NCBI GenBank assembly: GCA_050261415.1
Contig: JBLNDG010000079.1
Coordinates: 1-7,300 of the forward strand
Length of the DNA stretch: 7,300 nucleotides
Direction of reading: 5' to 3'
Source: JBLNDG01 sp050261415
GTDB taxonomy: Bacteria; Bacillota; Clostridia; Lutisporales; Lutisporaceae
The notes below the pieces were generated by a model. The model saw only the letters and a program-made list of their open reading frames with translations, was not told where the DNA came from and did no database searches. Below are positions 1 through 6,360 of the stretch, one piece after another (the stretch's first letter is position 1; each line of letters starts with the position of its first letter). The translations under genes and the position numbers were made by a program.

Positions 1-18
1 ACCTGCATGAATTCTCAT
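1..18 (-). CDS. 5' end of an unidentified gene (partial)
   Basis: Six codons (M-R-I-H-A-G) are visible before the gene leaves the window. The start is supported by a strong AGGAGGGG ribosome binding site at 26-33, with 7 nt to the ATG at 18. The gene lies downstream of its own promoter (326-354), a short leader peptide carrying MRLR (260-295) and a structured leader (48-254). That arrangement is typical of inducible macrolide, lincosamide or ketolide resistance genes such as erm methyltransferases and ABC-F proteins, so a resistance gene is a reasonable guess. Six residues are not enough to assign a family, and I assign none. Confidence 0.6.
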
Positions 19-47
19 TTTCTTTCCCCTCCTAACGAGCTGATTTT

Positions 48-254
48 TGAACTGAATGTAAAAAGGCTGCAAATGAACATCAATCACTTGCAACCTTATC
101 TTAATAGATGCGTCAAAAATACGCCTAATAGGCTGTTAACACTAAAATAATATTTAAAGGTGTATGAAGATGTTCATTGCAAGAATTCCAAAATAAGGTA
201 GACCAAAAAAGCTTGCAGAAGCGGTAGTCCTTAACCTTATTTCTATTCAGTTCA
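48..254 (-). promoter_or_regulatory. structured leader RNA, probable attenuator
   Basis: Three nested complementary arm pairs span the gap between the leader-peptide stop and the ribosome binding site of the gene at 18. The outer stem pairs 254-245 (TGAACTGAAT) with 57-48 (10 bp, perfect). Branch one pairs 242-234 (AAATAAGGT) with 199-191 (9 bp, perfect), and its tip GCTT-CTGC-AAGC is followed by six U. Branch two pairs 178-169 (AATGAACATC) with 81-72 (10 bp), plus 181-179 with 70-68 around one bulged base, and is followed by GCC and five U at 64-60. An alternative pairing exists: 99-93 (ATAAGGT) repeats the first arm of branch one and can pair with 199-193, which would exclude both branches. 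The arms are seen directly; the attenuation role is inferred. No known riboswitch class was recognised. Confidence 0.55.
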
Positions 255-259
255 GATGA

Positions 260-295
260 TTAAACCAAATAACGGAGCCTCATTGCAATGCGCAT
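260..295 (-). CDS. 11-residue leader peptide with MRLR macrolide-arrest motif
   Basis: The ORF encodes MRIAMRLRYLV and ends in TAA. It has a ribosome binding site, AGAGGTG at 301-307, with 5 nt spacing, and begins about 25 nt after the predicted transcription start. The sequence MRLR is the drug-dependent ribosome-stalling element of known macrolide leader peptides such as ErmDL (MTHSMRLR...) and the mef(A) leader (MTASMRLR). Here it occupies residues 5-8, the same place as in those peptides. The stop codon lies 5 nt before the first arm of the nested RNA fold. A ribosome held at or just past Arg8 would therefore sit next to, or over, the 254-245 arm. Function as a sensor is inferred from motif, position and context; chance occurrence in an 11-codon ORF cannot be excluded. 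Confidence 0.5.
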   Translation of the reverse strand: MRIAMRLRYLV

Positions 296-325
296 TTTGA
301 CACCTCTTTCCAATATATTAAGCTA

Positions 326-354
326 ATAATAACATATTTCTTGTTTATTTACAA
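326..354 (-). promoter_or_regulatory. promoter of leader peptide and gene at 18
   Basis: A -35 TTGTAA (354-349), a 17-nt spacer and a -10 TATTAT (331-326) preceded by TG one base upstream (extended -10) are visible. The -35 box sits inside the last codons and stop of the MFS gene. The predicted start near 319 leaves only about 24 nt before the leader-peptide ATG, the short arrangement usual for attenuated resistance genes. The -35 matches consensus at 4 of 6 positions and the -10 at 5 of 6. Confidence 0.5.
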
Positions 355-1622
355 TAGCACTGCTCTATGGAGCCACGGACTTTATCAAGCGAAATTGTAA
401 ACAAAACCGAAATCAATGTAATTAATAAAGTGGCAGACAGTATAGTCCAGTGCACCTCAGCCTTGCTCAAGATAATTCCATAGACAAGTGCGCCAAAGGG
501 CATACCGCCCTTGCTTATCAGCCCAACAATTGAAAATATCCTTGACATATATTCGTTGGGTGTCGCTTTTTGGATGAAGGTCTGCACCGGGACATTGATA
601 AACATGACGGCGATGCTTAAAAAGCATAGCACTCCCGCCAGCAAGGAAAAGTACAAAACTGTATTGTTCCCCAGTATTGATACGCTGTAAGGAAAAAGCA
701 AAGCCGAAAAGACAAGCATTGTACCCATTAGCAAGCTGCAACCGATTATTAGGGACTTGTTCACCTTGTCCTCTTTACCGAACAGCACACCAACCAGAAT
801 GCTTCCTAGCAGCGCTCCCAAAATCATTGCCATTTGCAGGTACCCATATTGTGTATCTGTATATTCCAGCTTGGTTCTGAAAAACAAAGGTAACACTACA
901 GTAAATATAGGCTGAATAAAAGCATATATTACCAGGAAAAAGGTACAGAACTTGCGGATTGCTATACTATTCAAGATGAATCTGAAACCTTCGGATAAGT
1001 CCGTTATTAATCCCGGCGTTCCGGTTGAGGACTCTCTTTTGGTATGTTTATATTTGATTATCATTGAGCAGCTTCCTGATAGCAAAAATGAAATACCATT
1101 GACAAAAAACAATATTGCAACGCCCAGACTCGCATACAATGCGGCACCGATGACAGGACTCAAAACTCCGGACAATGTCCGGAGCGATGCCAGAGTAGAA
1201 TTTGCCCGGGTTAGCTCTTCCTGTGGCACCAGTTGGGGCAGCATTCCCTTCGTAGCCGGATCAAACAAACCGTACAGTATAGCCACTATAACCTGTACAA
1301 TAAGCAGTAAAGTCAAACTCATTCTGTTCAAATGTGAAACATACGCCAAACCCAGTATTACAATTGCACTTGTAAAATCAGTTGCCACCATGATGATCTT
1401 CCGGTTCAGCCTGTCTCCGAGTACCCCGGCAAAAGGATATACCAGAAGAGTCGGCATCAAAGAAAGGAAGGAGAGCAGCCCCACGGTTGCCGCGGAGCCG
1501 CCGGCGTCGATTATATACAGGGGCATAATCACTGCCTGGATGCTTGTTCCCAAATCTGATATCATCCTTCCAAGCAAGAGCAACAGGAGATTTGTATTTA
1601 AATTTTTCTTATCTCTTTTCAT
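345..1622 (-). CDS. MFS drug exporter, MFS_3 / MefA-like family
   Basis: The 425-residue protein is a polytopic membrane protein of about 12 helices, the usual size for proton-driven MFS efflux pumps. The loop 2-3 motif A is clear (G66-V-L-G-D-R-L-N-R-K75). Residues 140-160 (ANSTLASLRTLSGVLSPVIG) and 344-365 (VPVQTFIQKATPNEYMSRIFS) match conserved stretches of the MFS_3 group, which includes macrolide efflux MefA and the siderophore exporter EntS. The start at 1622 follows AAGGTG at 5-nt spacing. Only 9 nt separate it from the stop of rph, and the ribosome binding site abuts that stop, so the two are probably co-transcribed and translationally coupled. The context suggests export of an antibiotic, perhaps a rifamycin or macrolide, but the substrate cannot be read from sequence. 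The reading frame is intact, unlike that of rph. Confidence 0.85.
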   Translation of the reverse strand: MKRDKKNLNTNLLLLLLGRMISDLGTSIQAVIMPLYIIDAGGSAATVGLLSFLSLMPTLLVYPFAGVLGDRLNRKIIMVATDFTSAIVILGLAYVSHLNRMSLTLLLIVQVIVAILYGLFDPATKGMLPQLVPQEELTRANSTLASLRTLSGVLSPVIGAALYASLGVAILFFVNGISFLLSGSCSMIIKYKHTKRESSTGTPGLITDLSEGFRFILNSIAIRKFCTFFLVIYAFIQPIFTVVLPLFFRTKLEYTDTQYGYLQMAMILGALLGSILVGVLFGKEDKVNKSLIIGCSLLMGTMLVFSALLFPYSVSILGNNTVLYFSLLAGVLCFLSIAVMFINVPVQTFIQKATPNEYMSRIFSIVGLISKGGMPFGALVYGIILSKAEVHWTILSATLLITLISVLFTISLDKVRGSIEQCYCK

Positions 1623-1631
1623 AATAGCACC

Positions 1632-2240
1632 TTATAGGATTTCTACATAACCTTCAGTTCCATTTAACCTGATTCTCTGTCCGTCCCTGATCAGTTTGGT
1701 GGCATTTTCCACGCTTACTACTGCAGGCAGGCCATATTCCCTTGCTACAACCGCACCATGGGTCATCATACCACCAACTTCCGTTACAAGACCTTTGATG
1801 GATACAAATACCGGTGTCCAGCTGGGGTCAGTGAATAAGGTGACCAAGATATTGCCTTCCTCAATATTGGCATCCTCCATTTTCAATACAACCCGTGCCC
1901 TGCCCTCTATGATGCCCGATGAAAAAGCTACACCTGCCAGAGCACCTTTTGGAGTATTGCCGGTATCATATTCACCGGATATTATTTCTCCCTCGGATGT
2001 AATGACACGTGGAGGCGTGAGCTTTTCAAAGACCTTATGATCCTCTTTTCTCTTTGTTATGATATTGTAATCCACCCTGTTTGTCTTAACTACCTCTCTG
2101 AGTTCCTCAAAGGTCAGATAATATATGTCTTCCCTATCCCGTATTACTCCTTTATGCACCAGCTTGTCAGCCTCCTTCATCAAGGCTTGCTTGACAACCC
2201 GGAGATACCAGACAATGAGATATTTGTTATATTCCCTTTT
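1632..2240 (-). pseudogene. rph: rph fragment: swivelling phosphohistidine domain
   Basis: The frame opens at a TAA (2243-2241) and reads KREYNKY...VVKQALMKEADKLVHKGVI, aligning without gaps to the region just before the His domain of Rph. The phosphohistidine motif GGMMTHGAVVAREYGLPAVV is intact; its His is about 41 residues from the C-terminus, as in full-length Rph. The C-terminus GTEGYVEIL is normal. The only start codons near the open end are TTG at 2183 and ATG at 2180, and neither has a good ribosome binding site, so a free-standing His-domain protein is possible but not supported. The last codons carry the ribosome binding site of the downstream exporter. Confidence 0.75.
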
Positions 2241-3678
2241 TTATTAATCCAGGATAAGGCATAGGCTCTTGCAAAAACTGCTCCATAGCCTGCAAAAACA
2301 GCATTTTTAATATCCACAAAACTCTTCAAAATATAACCAAACAGTTCATCTCCGGATACTTCGGCAATCCTTTGCTCCTGGACATGCATCACCGCTTCAT
2401 TATGAGCTATAAGATTTTTAACTATAGCGTGGCCATTTTTGCGATAGGTCTTTAATGTTTCAAGCCCCCAGTTCAACCACACAGTAGTTCCAAGCATCGC
2501 TGTCTTTCCACGATACAGCCCTTTGACAAAAGCTTTCCGTTTCATTACATTAATAAGTGCCTTTTGCATCAAAACATCGACTATATCCATACTTTTAATA
2601 TAAGACTTACTTAATATCGGTGAGCTAAGTTCATGTGATAAATCAATATACAACATTCCGCCAAGCTCATTCATCGCTGAACCGGAAATCAATTTGAAAA
2701 AATCCTGAAAAAAGCTGTACCCCAATGGCTTCATTGCTTCCGTCATCATCTGCCTATGACCAAAGGAAAAATAAACATGATTTTTTTTATCCTTAACAAC
2801 CGGTGCAGGATATAAGGTGGTTATTGGGCGGCTCTGAACTATATAGATTTTATCTTTATAAAGACACCATTCAATGTCCTGTGGGCGGTCGAAATATGCC
2901 TCAATCGCTCTGCCTGTTTTCTCAAGCTGCAAAATCTGCTCATCTGCCAATGCCTGCATATTCTGCCTTTCGGCTTTAATCTTCCGCTCCTCCGTCCCCC
3001 CATTTTCCAAGGCATATATAGCCAGCTTCTTGGTGGATATCTTCTTATCAATAATTCTCCCTTCCCGCACTTTATAGATATCAGCATTTACCAGGCCGGA
3101 GACCAGTGCCTCACCAAGCCCGAAGCTCGCATCTATAGACAGCACCTTCCTGTTTGATGTTACAGGGTCTGCTGTAAACATAATCCCCGAAGCCTGTGGA
3201 AATACCATCTTCTGAATTACAACAGACAAATGAACCTTGCTGTGGTCAAAGCTGTTTTGTATGCGGTAGGTGACGGCACGGTCTGTAAACAGCGATGCCC
3301 AGCACTTGCTGATATGCTTCAGTATGGCAGTCTTTCCTATGATATTCAAATACGTATCCTGCTGGCCTGCAAAGGAAGCTGTAGGAAGATCCTCCGCTGT
3401 AGCGCTGGAACGCACGGCATAGGCATTTTTTTCGCCAAGCTCTGTGAGCTGACGGGTGATTTCTTCTTCTATATCCTTTGGAATGGCTATTTCTTCTATG
3501 ACCCTGCGGATTCCCCGGCTGATTTCACTGATTCTTTTCTGGTCTTCCACTTTAAGCTGTGATAATTGATCCAACAATGAATTAAACTTTTGGTTATTTC
3601 CAATTATTCTTTTATATGCCTCAGTAGTAACACAAAAACCTTCCGGCACCTGTATTCCTTCAATCTTTGACAGTTCCC
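2180..3678 (-). pseudogene. rph: rph fragment: ATP-grasp domain and first part of rifampin-binding domain
   Basis: This is the longest open part of the broken rph. It resumes after the frameshift as GELSKIEGIQVPEGF; GTG at 3649 is the first possible start codon in this frame, but it has no ribosome binding site. Visible ATP-grasp elements are YAVRSSATAED (the conserved Arg near residue 116 of the repaired protein), FAGQQDTYLN, the glycine-rich DASFGLGEALVSG, and QDIEW...IYIVQSRPITT, which closes the domain near residue 317. The rifampin-binding domain begins with HRQMMTEAMKPLG and runs to SWINKK near residue 507. After that, 18 foreign-frame residues (GNITNISLSG...) precede the stop at 2180. 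The lysine of GGKGAN, which contacts nucleotide in the family, lies upstream in the other frame at residue 22. Confidence 0.8.
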
Positions 3679-3795
3679 CAGGTTGGCGCCCTTGCCGCCG
3701 ACCATTATGAGCTTTGTTTTATCAATCTCCTGAAACCCAAGTACATATGAATTCATACATATCCCCCTCCCTACTATCCAAAATATTTATTGCCG

Positions 3796-3810
3796 GGTTG
3801 AACGTCAAAC
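3796..3810. promoter_or_regulatory. second operator-like site (O2)
   Basis: GGTTGAACGTCAAAC matches 13 of 15 bases of the core of the perfect palindrome at 3827-3841, including the central AACGT. The centres of the two sites are 31 bp apart, about three helical turns, so both would face the same side of the DNA. This site lies in the 5' untranslated region of rph, near +40. The match is seen directly; its use by the adjacent LacI-family protein is inferred. Confidence 0.5.
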
Positions 3811-3820
3811 AAGGATATTA

Positions 3821-3848
3821 AAATTAGGTTTAACGTTAAACCTAATTT
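3821..3848. promoter_or_regulatory. 28-bp perfect palindromic operator (O1)
   Basis: A perfect palindrome with 14-bp halves, left half AAATTAGGTTTAAC, is centred on CG at 3834/3835. LacI-family operators typically have a central CpG that the hinge-helix leucine wedges open, and the regulator encoded just upstream has that hinge (YVPNMTARSL). The palindrome begins 2 bp after the -10 box of rph and covers the predicted start point, the classical position for repression. It is therefore best read as the operator through which the 3980-5002 product controls rph and the exporter. Confidence 0.7.
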
Positions 3849-3849
3849 A

Positions 3850-3878
3850 ACTATAATCATATTACCATTGTTTGTCAA
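3850..3878 (-). promoter_or_regulatory. rph promoter
   Basis: A perfect -35 TTGACA (3878-3873), a 17-nt spacer and -10 TATAGT (3855-3850, 5 of 6) are visible, the closest match to a sigma-A promoter in the window. The predicted start is near 3843, inside O1. A promoter this strong with an abutting operator suggests high expression once repression is lifted. Confidence 0.8.
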
Positions 3879-3913
3879 TATGGAACTATTAGTTTTTTAT
3901 GACAATTTATATT

Positions 3914-3950
3914 AAAAAAGCTAAGCACTTTTCTACTATATGCTTAGCTT
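3914..3950 (-). terminator. terminator after the LacI-family gene
   Basis: A perfect 10-bp stem, AAGCTAAGCA (3950-3941) with its complement (3927-3918), has a 13-nt loop and is followed on the minus strand by six U. It starts 29 nt past the regulator stop and ends before the rph -35 box, insulating rph from regulator read-through. Confidence 0.8.
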
Positions 3951-3979
3951 CAATCATCCATATTTACACTATTTCCATG

Positions 3980-5002
3980 TCAAAGCACATTTCTGATGTC
4001 CTTCACACTATGCCGTTCTACCAATGTGACCGGCAAAATTATATTATTGCTGTCAATGGATTCCCCTTCAATGACTTTAATCAATGATTCAGCAGCAACC
4101 TTGCCTTTTTCCTGTGTATCCTGGTGTATTGTAGTCAGCCTTGGCGCTGTCAGGGAGCTTATATACAAGTCATCGAAGCCTATTACGGAAAAATCATCCG
4201 GAACCCTTTTCCCCTTTTCATTAAGGCCGGATATAATACCGGCTGCTAATATATCTGCAGTTGCAAATATGGCAGTTACATCGGTCCTGGAGGCTAATTT
4301 ATGCCCCAGCCCAATGCCTTCTGTTATGGTGATTTCCTGCTGGTACACGTTTTTCTTGTCAAATGTGATGTTTGCCTCTTTCAGCGCCATCCTGTACCCC
4401 TTGAAACGTTCTTCTACAACTCCGTTTTGCTTGATTACAGGGGATGCAAATACTATATTCCTATGTCCCTTATCAATCAGGTATTTTGTTGCCAGATAAC
4501 CCCCATTACAGTCCTCAAGCCCGATATTCAATACCTTATGGTTGTCTATATAACTGTCTACCAGCACAAAGGGTATATCAGCTTCCATCAGCTTTTCAGA
4601 AAACTCATCCTGAAACAGACCTATCAAAATCAAACCGTCTATATTCCAGTTGCGAAGTAATGAAAACAATTCATCTTCGTTATATACAGTACGCACCATT
4701 AAGTAATAACCCTTTTCACGGAGTTTCTGTTCTATCCCTTCAATAACAACGCTGTGGAACGGATCAGAAATAAAGTTACCGCTTTTTTCCGGTACTACAT
4801 GATTAATTACACCTATTATTTTTGACAGCTTGTTAACTAATGATCTGGCGGTCATATTTGGAACGTAATTGCTTTTTTCAATCAGCATTTTGATTTTATC
4901 AACCGTTTCCTGTGCAACACGCTTGTGGTTTCCATGTATGACGTTTGATACAGTGGTAACACTTACGTTTGCTTCTCTAGCGATGTCTTTTAAGGTAACC
5001 AT
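3980..5002 (-). CDS. LacI-family transcriptional regulator
   Basis: The 340-residue protein has the full LacI/GalR layout. The N-terminal helix-turn-helix is TLKDIAREANVSVTTVSNVI (residues 3-22), the minor-groove hinge helix is YVPNMTARSL (46-55, with the wedge leucine at 55), and the rest is a two-lobed periplasmic-binding-protein-like effector domain (about 60-335) with IDGLILIG, PFVLVDS and VIGFDD. The start at 5002 is chosen because GGAGG lies 6 nt upstream (5009-5013) and the family always begins right at the helix-turn-helix. The frame stays open to 5110, but that extension has no ribosome binding site and lies upstream of the promoter start. The gene has its own promoter and terminator. 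The effector is unknown; relatives usually bind sugars or nucleosides, whereas this one sits next to drug-resistance genes. The rph operators are its likely targets. Confidence 0.92.
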   Translation of the reverse strand: MVTLKDIAREANVSVTTVSNVIHGNHKRVAQETVDKIKMLIEKSNYVPNMTARSLVNKLSKIIGVINHVVPEKSGNFISDPFHSVVIEGIEQKLREKGYYLMVRTVYNEDELFSLLRNWNIDGLILIGLFQDEFSEKLMEADIPFVLVDSYIDNHKVLNIGLEDCNGGYLATKYLIDKGHRNIVFASPVIKQNGVVEERFKGYRMALKEANITFDKKNVYQQEITITEGIGLGHKLASRTDVTAIFATADILAAGIISGLNEKGKRVPDDFSVIGFDDLYISSLTAPRLTTIHQDTQEKGKVAAESLIKVIEGESIDSNNIILPVTLVERHSVKDIRNVL

Positions 5003-5030
5003 ATGTTTCCTCCAAAACTCCTGTTTATGC

Positions 5031-5078
5031 AATAAAAAGTCTTCTGCTATTATTTTACTGTCATAATAACAGAAGACT
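5031..5078 (-). terminator. terminator after the aminotransferase gene
   Basis: Arms 5078-5063 and 5053-5038 pair over 16 positions (15 of 16 complementary) around a 9-nt loop, and five U followed by AUU come next on the minus strand. The stem is A+T-rich but long. The -10 box of the LacI-family gene lies within its first arm. Confidence 0.75.
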
Positions 5079-5091
5079 GGTAATATTTCAA
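5063..5091 (-). promoter_or_regulatory. promoter of the LacI-family gene, embedded in a terminator
   Basis: A -35 TTGAAA (5091-5086), a 17-nt spacer and -10 TATTAT (5068-5063) are seen, each 5 of 6 to consensus. The predicted start near 5056 falls in the terminator loop, so transcripts begun here lack the first arm and cannot form the terminator. No copy of the AACGTT-centred operator is present here, so autoregulation through that site is not indicated. Confidence 0.6.
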
Positions 5092-5124
5092 TAACAATCT
5101 GGTACTTCATCCGGTGCTTGCTTG

Positions 5125-6336
5125 TTACTGTCCTAATTTAGAACAAATCAGATTTCCTAATCTCTCGGCACCAATTCTTATTTTTTCCGGAGCAACTCCC
5201 CCGAAGCTGATTCTCATGCAATTATTTCCCATGCCGCCGCCTTCTGTAAAGAAGCTCTCTCCTGCTACATATGCTACTTTAACTTCCGGGTTCGTAGTGG
5301 CTTCAGCCAACAAATCAGTTGTATTTATGCCGCCCGGCAGCTCCGCCCACGTGAATAGGCCGCCATCCGGGAAAGTCCTTTTAGTCCCTTTTGGGAAGAA
5401 CTTATCAATAGACTCAATCATAATATCTCTTCTTTCGCGATATAAATCGCAAATCATCTTATGATGTTCCGGATAATATCCGCGTTTAAAAAATTCTGCA
5501 CAAATAATCTGGGGCAGCATGGATGTATGCGAGTTGGTTGCGGTTTTGGCATCGAACAGCTTTGCCGTTGCTTCATCATTGGCAAGTATGTATCCAAGCC
5601 TGCTGCCCGGTGAAAAAATCTTGGAAAAGCTGTTTGCAAGGATTGTATTACCGGTTTTATCAAAGGCCTTGATCGGCAGCAAATCACTTCCGCTGTAACG
5701 GATGTCACGGTACGGATCGTCTTCAAGAATAACTACGTCATACTTGCTGCCCAACTCAGCAATTTTTTGTCTTCTACCCTGGGACAAAGTCCTTCCTGTT
5801 GGGTTCTGGAAGGTAGGAATGACATAAACCATTTTGGGCTTATACTTAATTATTTTCGCTTCCAGATCTTCCGGGACCATTCCGTTGTCATCCGTGGCTA
5901 CAGCAATACATCTCACCTGAAACATTTCAAATATTTCTACAGAGTGGACAAAAGTAGGGGATTCCACCAGAATCACATCACCCGGGTCTATATATAACTG
6001 GCACACTAAGTTCATCGGCTCCAGACCGCCGTTGGTAATCATAATGTTATCAACATTTGCCTTGACTCCTTTTGGCCCCAGCAAATCCTTAACAATAACT
6101 TCCCGAAGATCCGGCAAACCCATAACGCTCCCGTATTGAAGGGCCTCAATGCCCCTTTTGTCAAGCCTAATGACCTCGTTAGTTATTTCCCGGACAATAT
6201 CAACGGGAAGCGCTTCTTTTGCCGGCGCCCCGCCTCCAAAAGAAATAATATCCGGATCGTTCATAGCACCAAATAAGTTTCGTATTACTTTTGCTGATTT
6301 CTCCATAGTCGTCATGCGCTGTGCAAATTTTGACAT
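5125..6336 (-). CDS. PLP-dependent aminotransferase, class I/II (2-aminoadipate aminotransferase-like)
   Basis: The 403-residue protein is a fold-type I aminotransferase of the LysN / aromatic aminotransferase II group, the same catalytic fold as in MocR regulators but without a GntR domain. The PLP Schiff-base lysine is K239 in NSFSKIFSPGSRLGY. N178 in QNPTG and D206/D207 with Y209 in LEDDPY contact the cofactor, and R375 in CMRISFGG should bind the substrate carboxylate. EALQYGSVMGLPDLRE (64-79) is the usual N-terminal motif. The start at 6336 follows a perfect AAAGGAGGT at 8-nt spacing. It is monocistronic, with its own terminator at 5031-5078. The natural amino donor cannot be fixed from sequence; 2-aminoadipate, branched-chain or aromatic amino acids are all handled by this group. 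A panB relic directly upstream is worth noting, because PanB uses the keto acid of valine. Confidence 0.9.
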   Translation of the reverse strand: MSKFAQRMTTMEKSAKVIRNLFGAMNDPDIISFGGGAPAKEALPVDIVREITNEVIRLDKRGIEALQYGSVMGLPDLREVIVKDLLGPKGVKANVDNIMITNGGLEPMNLVCQLYIDPGDVILVESPTFVHSVEIFEMFQVRCIAVATDDNGMVPEDLEAKIIKYKPKMVYVIPTFQNPTGRTLSQGRRQKIAELGSKYDVVILEDDPYRDIRYSGSDLLPIKAFDKTGNTILANSFSKIFSPGSRLGYILANDEATAKLFDAKTATNSHTSMLPQIICAEFFKRGYYPEHHKMICDLYRERRDIMIESIDKFFPKGTKRTFPDGGLFTWAELPGGINTTDLLAEATTNPEVKVAYVAGESFFTEGGGMGNNCMRISFGGVAPEKIRIGAERLGNLICSKLGQ

Positions 6337-6360
6337 AATAAACTACCTCCTTTTGCTTCT

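Larger units (their letters stand above)
1632..3756 (-). pseudogene. rph: rifampin phosphotransferase, frameshifted and internally deleted
   Basis: Rph moves the beta-phosphate of ATP to the ansa-chain hydroxyl of rifampin through a phosphohistidine. Its order is ATP-grasp domain, rifampin-binding domain, swivelling His domain, with about 865 residues in Listeria and Bacillus. All three regions are recognisable here, but the gene is broken. The start at 3756 follows GGAGGGGG by 6 nt and reads MNSYVLGFQEIDKTK...GGKGANLG. The frame is then lost at 3676-3679, where a run of four G (minus strand) should be five. A second break near 2234-2243 joins ...SWINKK to REYNKY... in another frame, with about 160 codons of the rifampin-binding domain missing. 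The remaining length, about 708 codons, fits that loss. A functional rifampin-inactivating enzyme is not expected. The distinction from PEP synthase rests on end-to-end resemblance to Firmicutes Rph from memory. Confidence 0.85.

Noticed and set aside
15..80. 21-codon minus-strand ORF (MFICSLF...) overlapping the start of the gene at 18
   Set aside because: No ribosome binding site, no recognisable composition, and it spans stem arms and the next gene's ribosome binding site.
154..177. Second mini-ORF MNIFIHL on the minus strand within the leader, superficially like the MsrD leader MYLIFM
   Set aside because: No ribosome binding site at proper spacing, and it lies inside an arm of a strong stem; likely chance.
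48..254. Reading the outer 10-bp inverted repeat as the ends of a miniature transposable element
   Set aside because: No target-site duplication flanks the repeats. The position between a leader peptide and a ribosome binding site fits a regulatory RNA better, though I cannot fully exclude it.
952..1650. Long plus-strand open frame antisense to the exporter
   Set aside because: No ribosome binding site or recognisable protein; it mirrors the codon pattern of the membrane protein gene on the other strand.
1696..2040. Plus-strand open frame antisense to the rph His domain
   Set aside because: Shadow of the real coding strand, which carries the conserved phosphohistidine motif.
5003..5110. Longer LacI-family reading frame with 36 extra N-terminal residues
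   Set aside because: There is no ribosome binding site at 5110, it overlaps the terminator and would start upstream of the predicted transcript start. The family begins at the helix-turn-helix, and GGAGG supports 5002.
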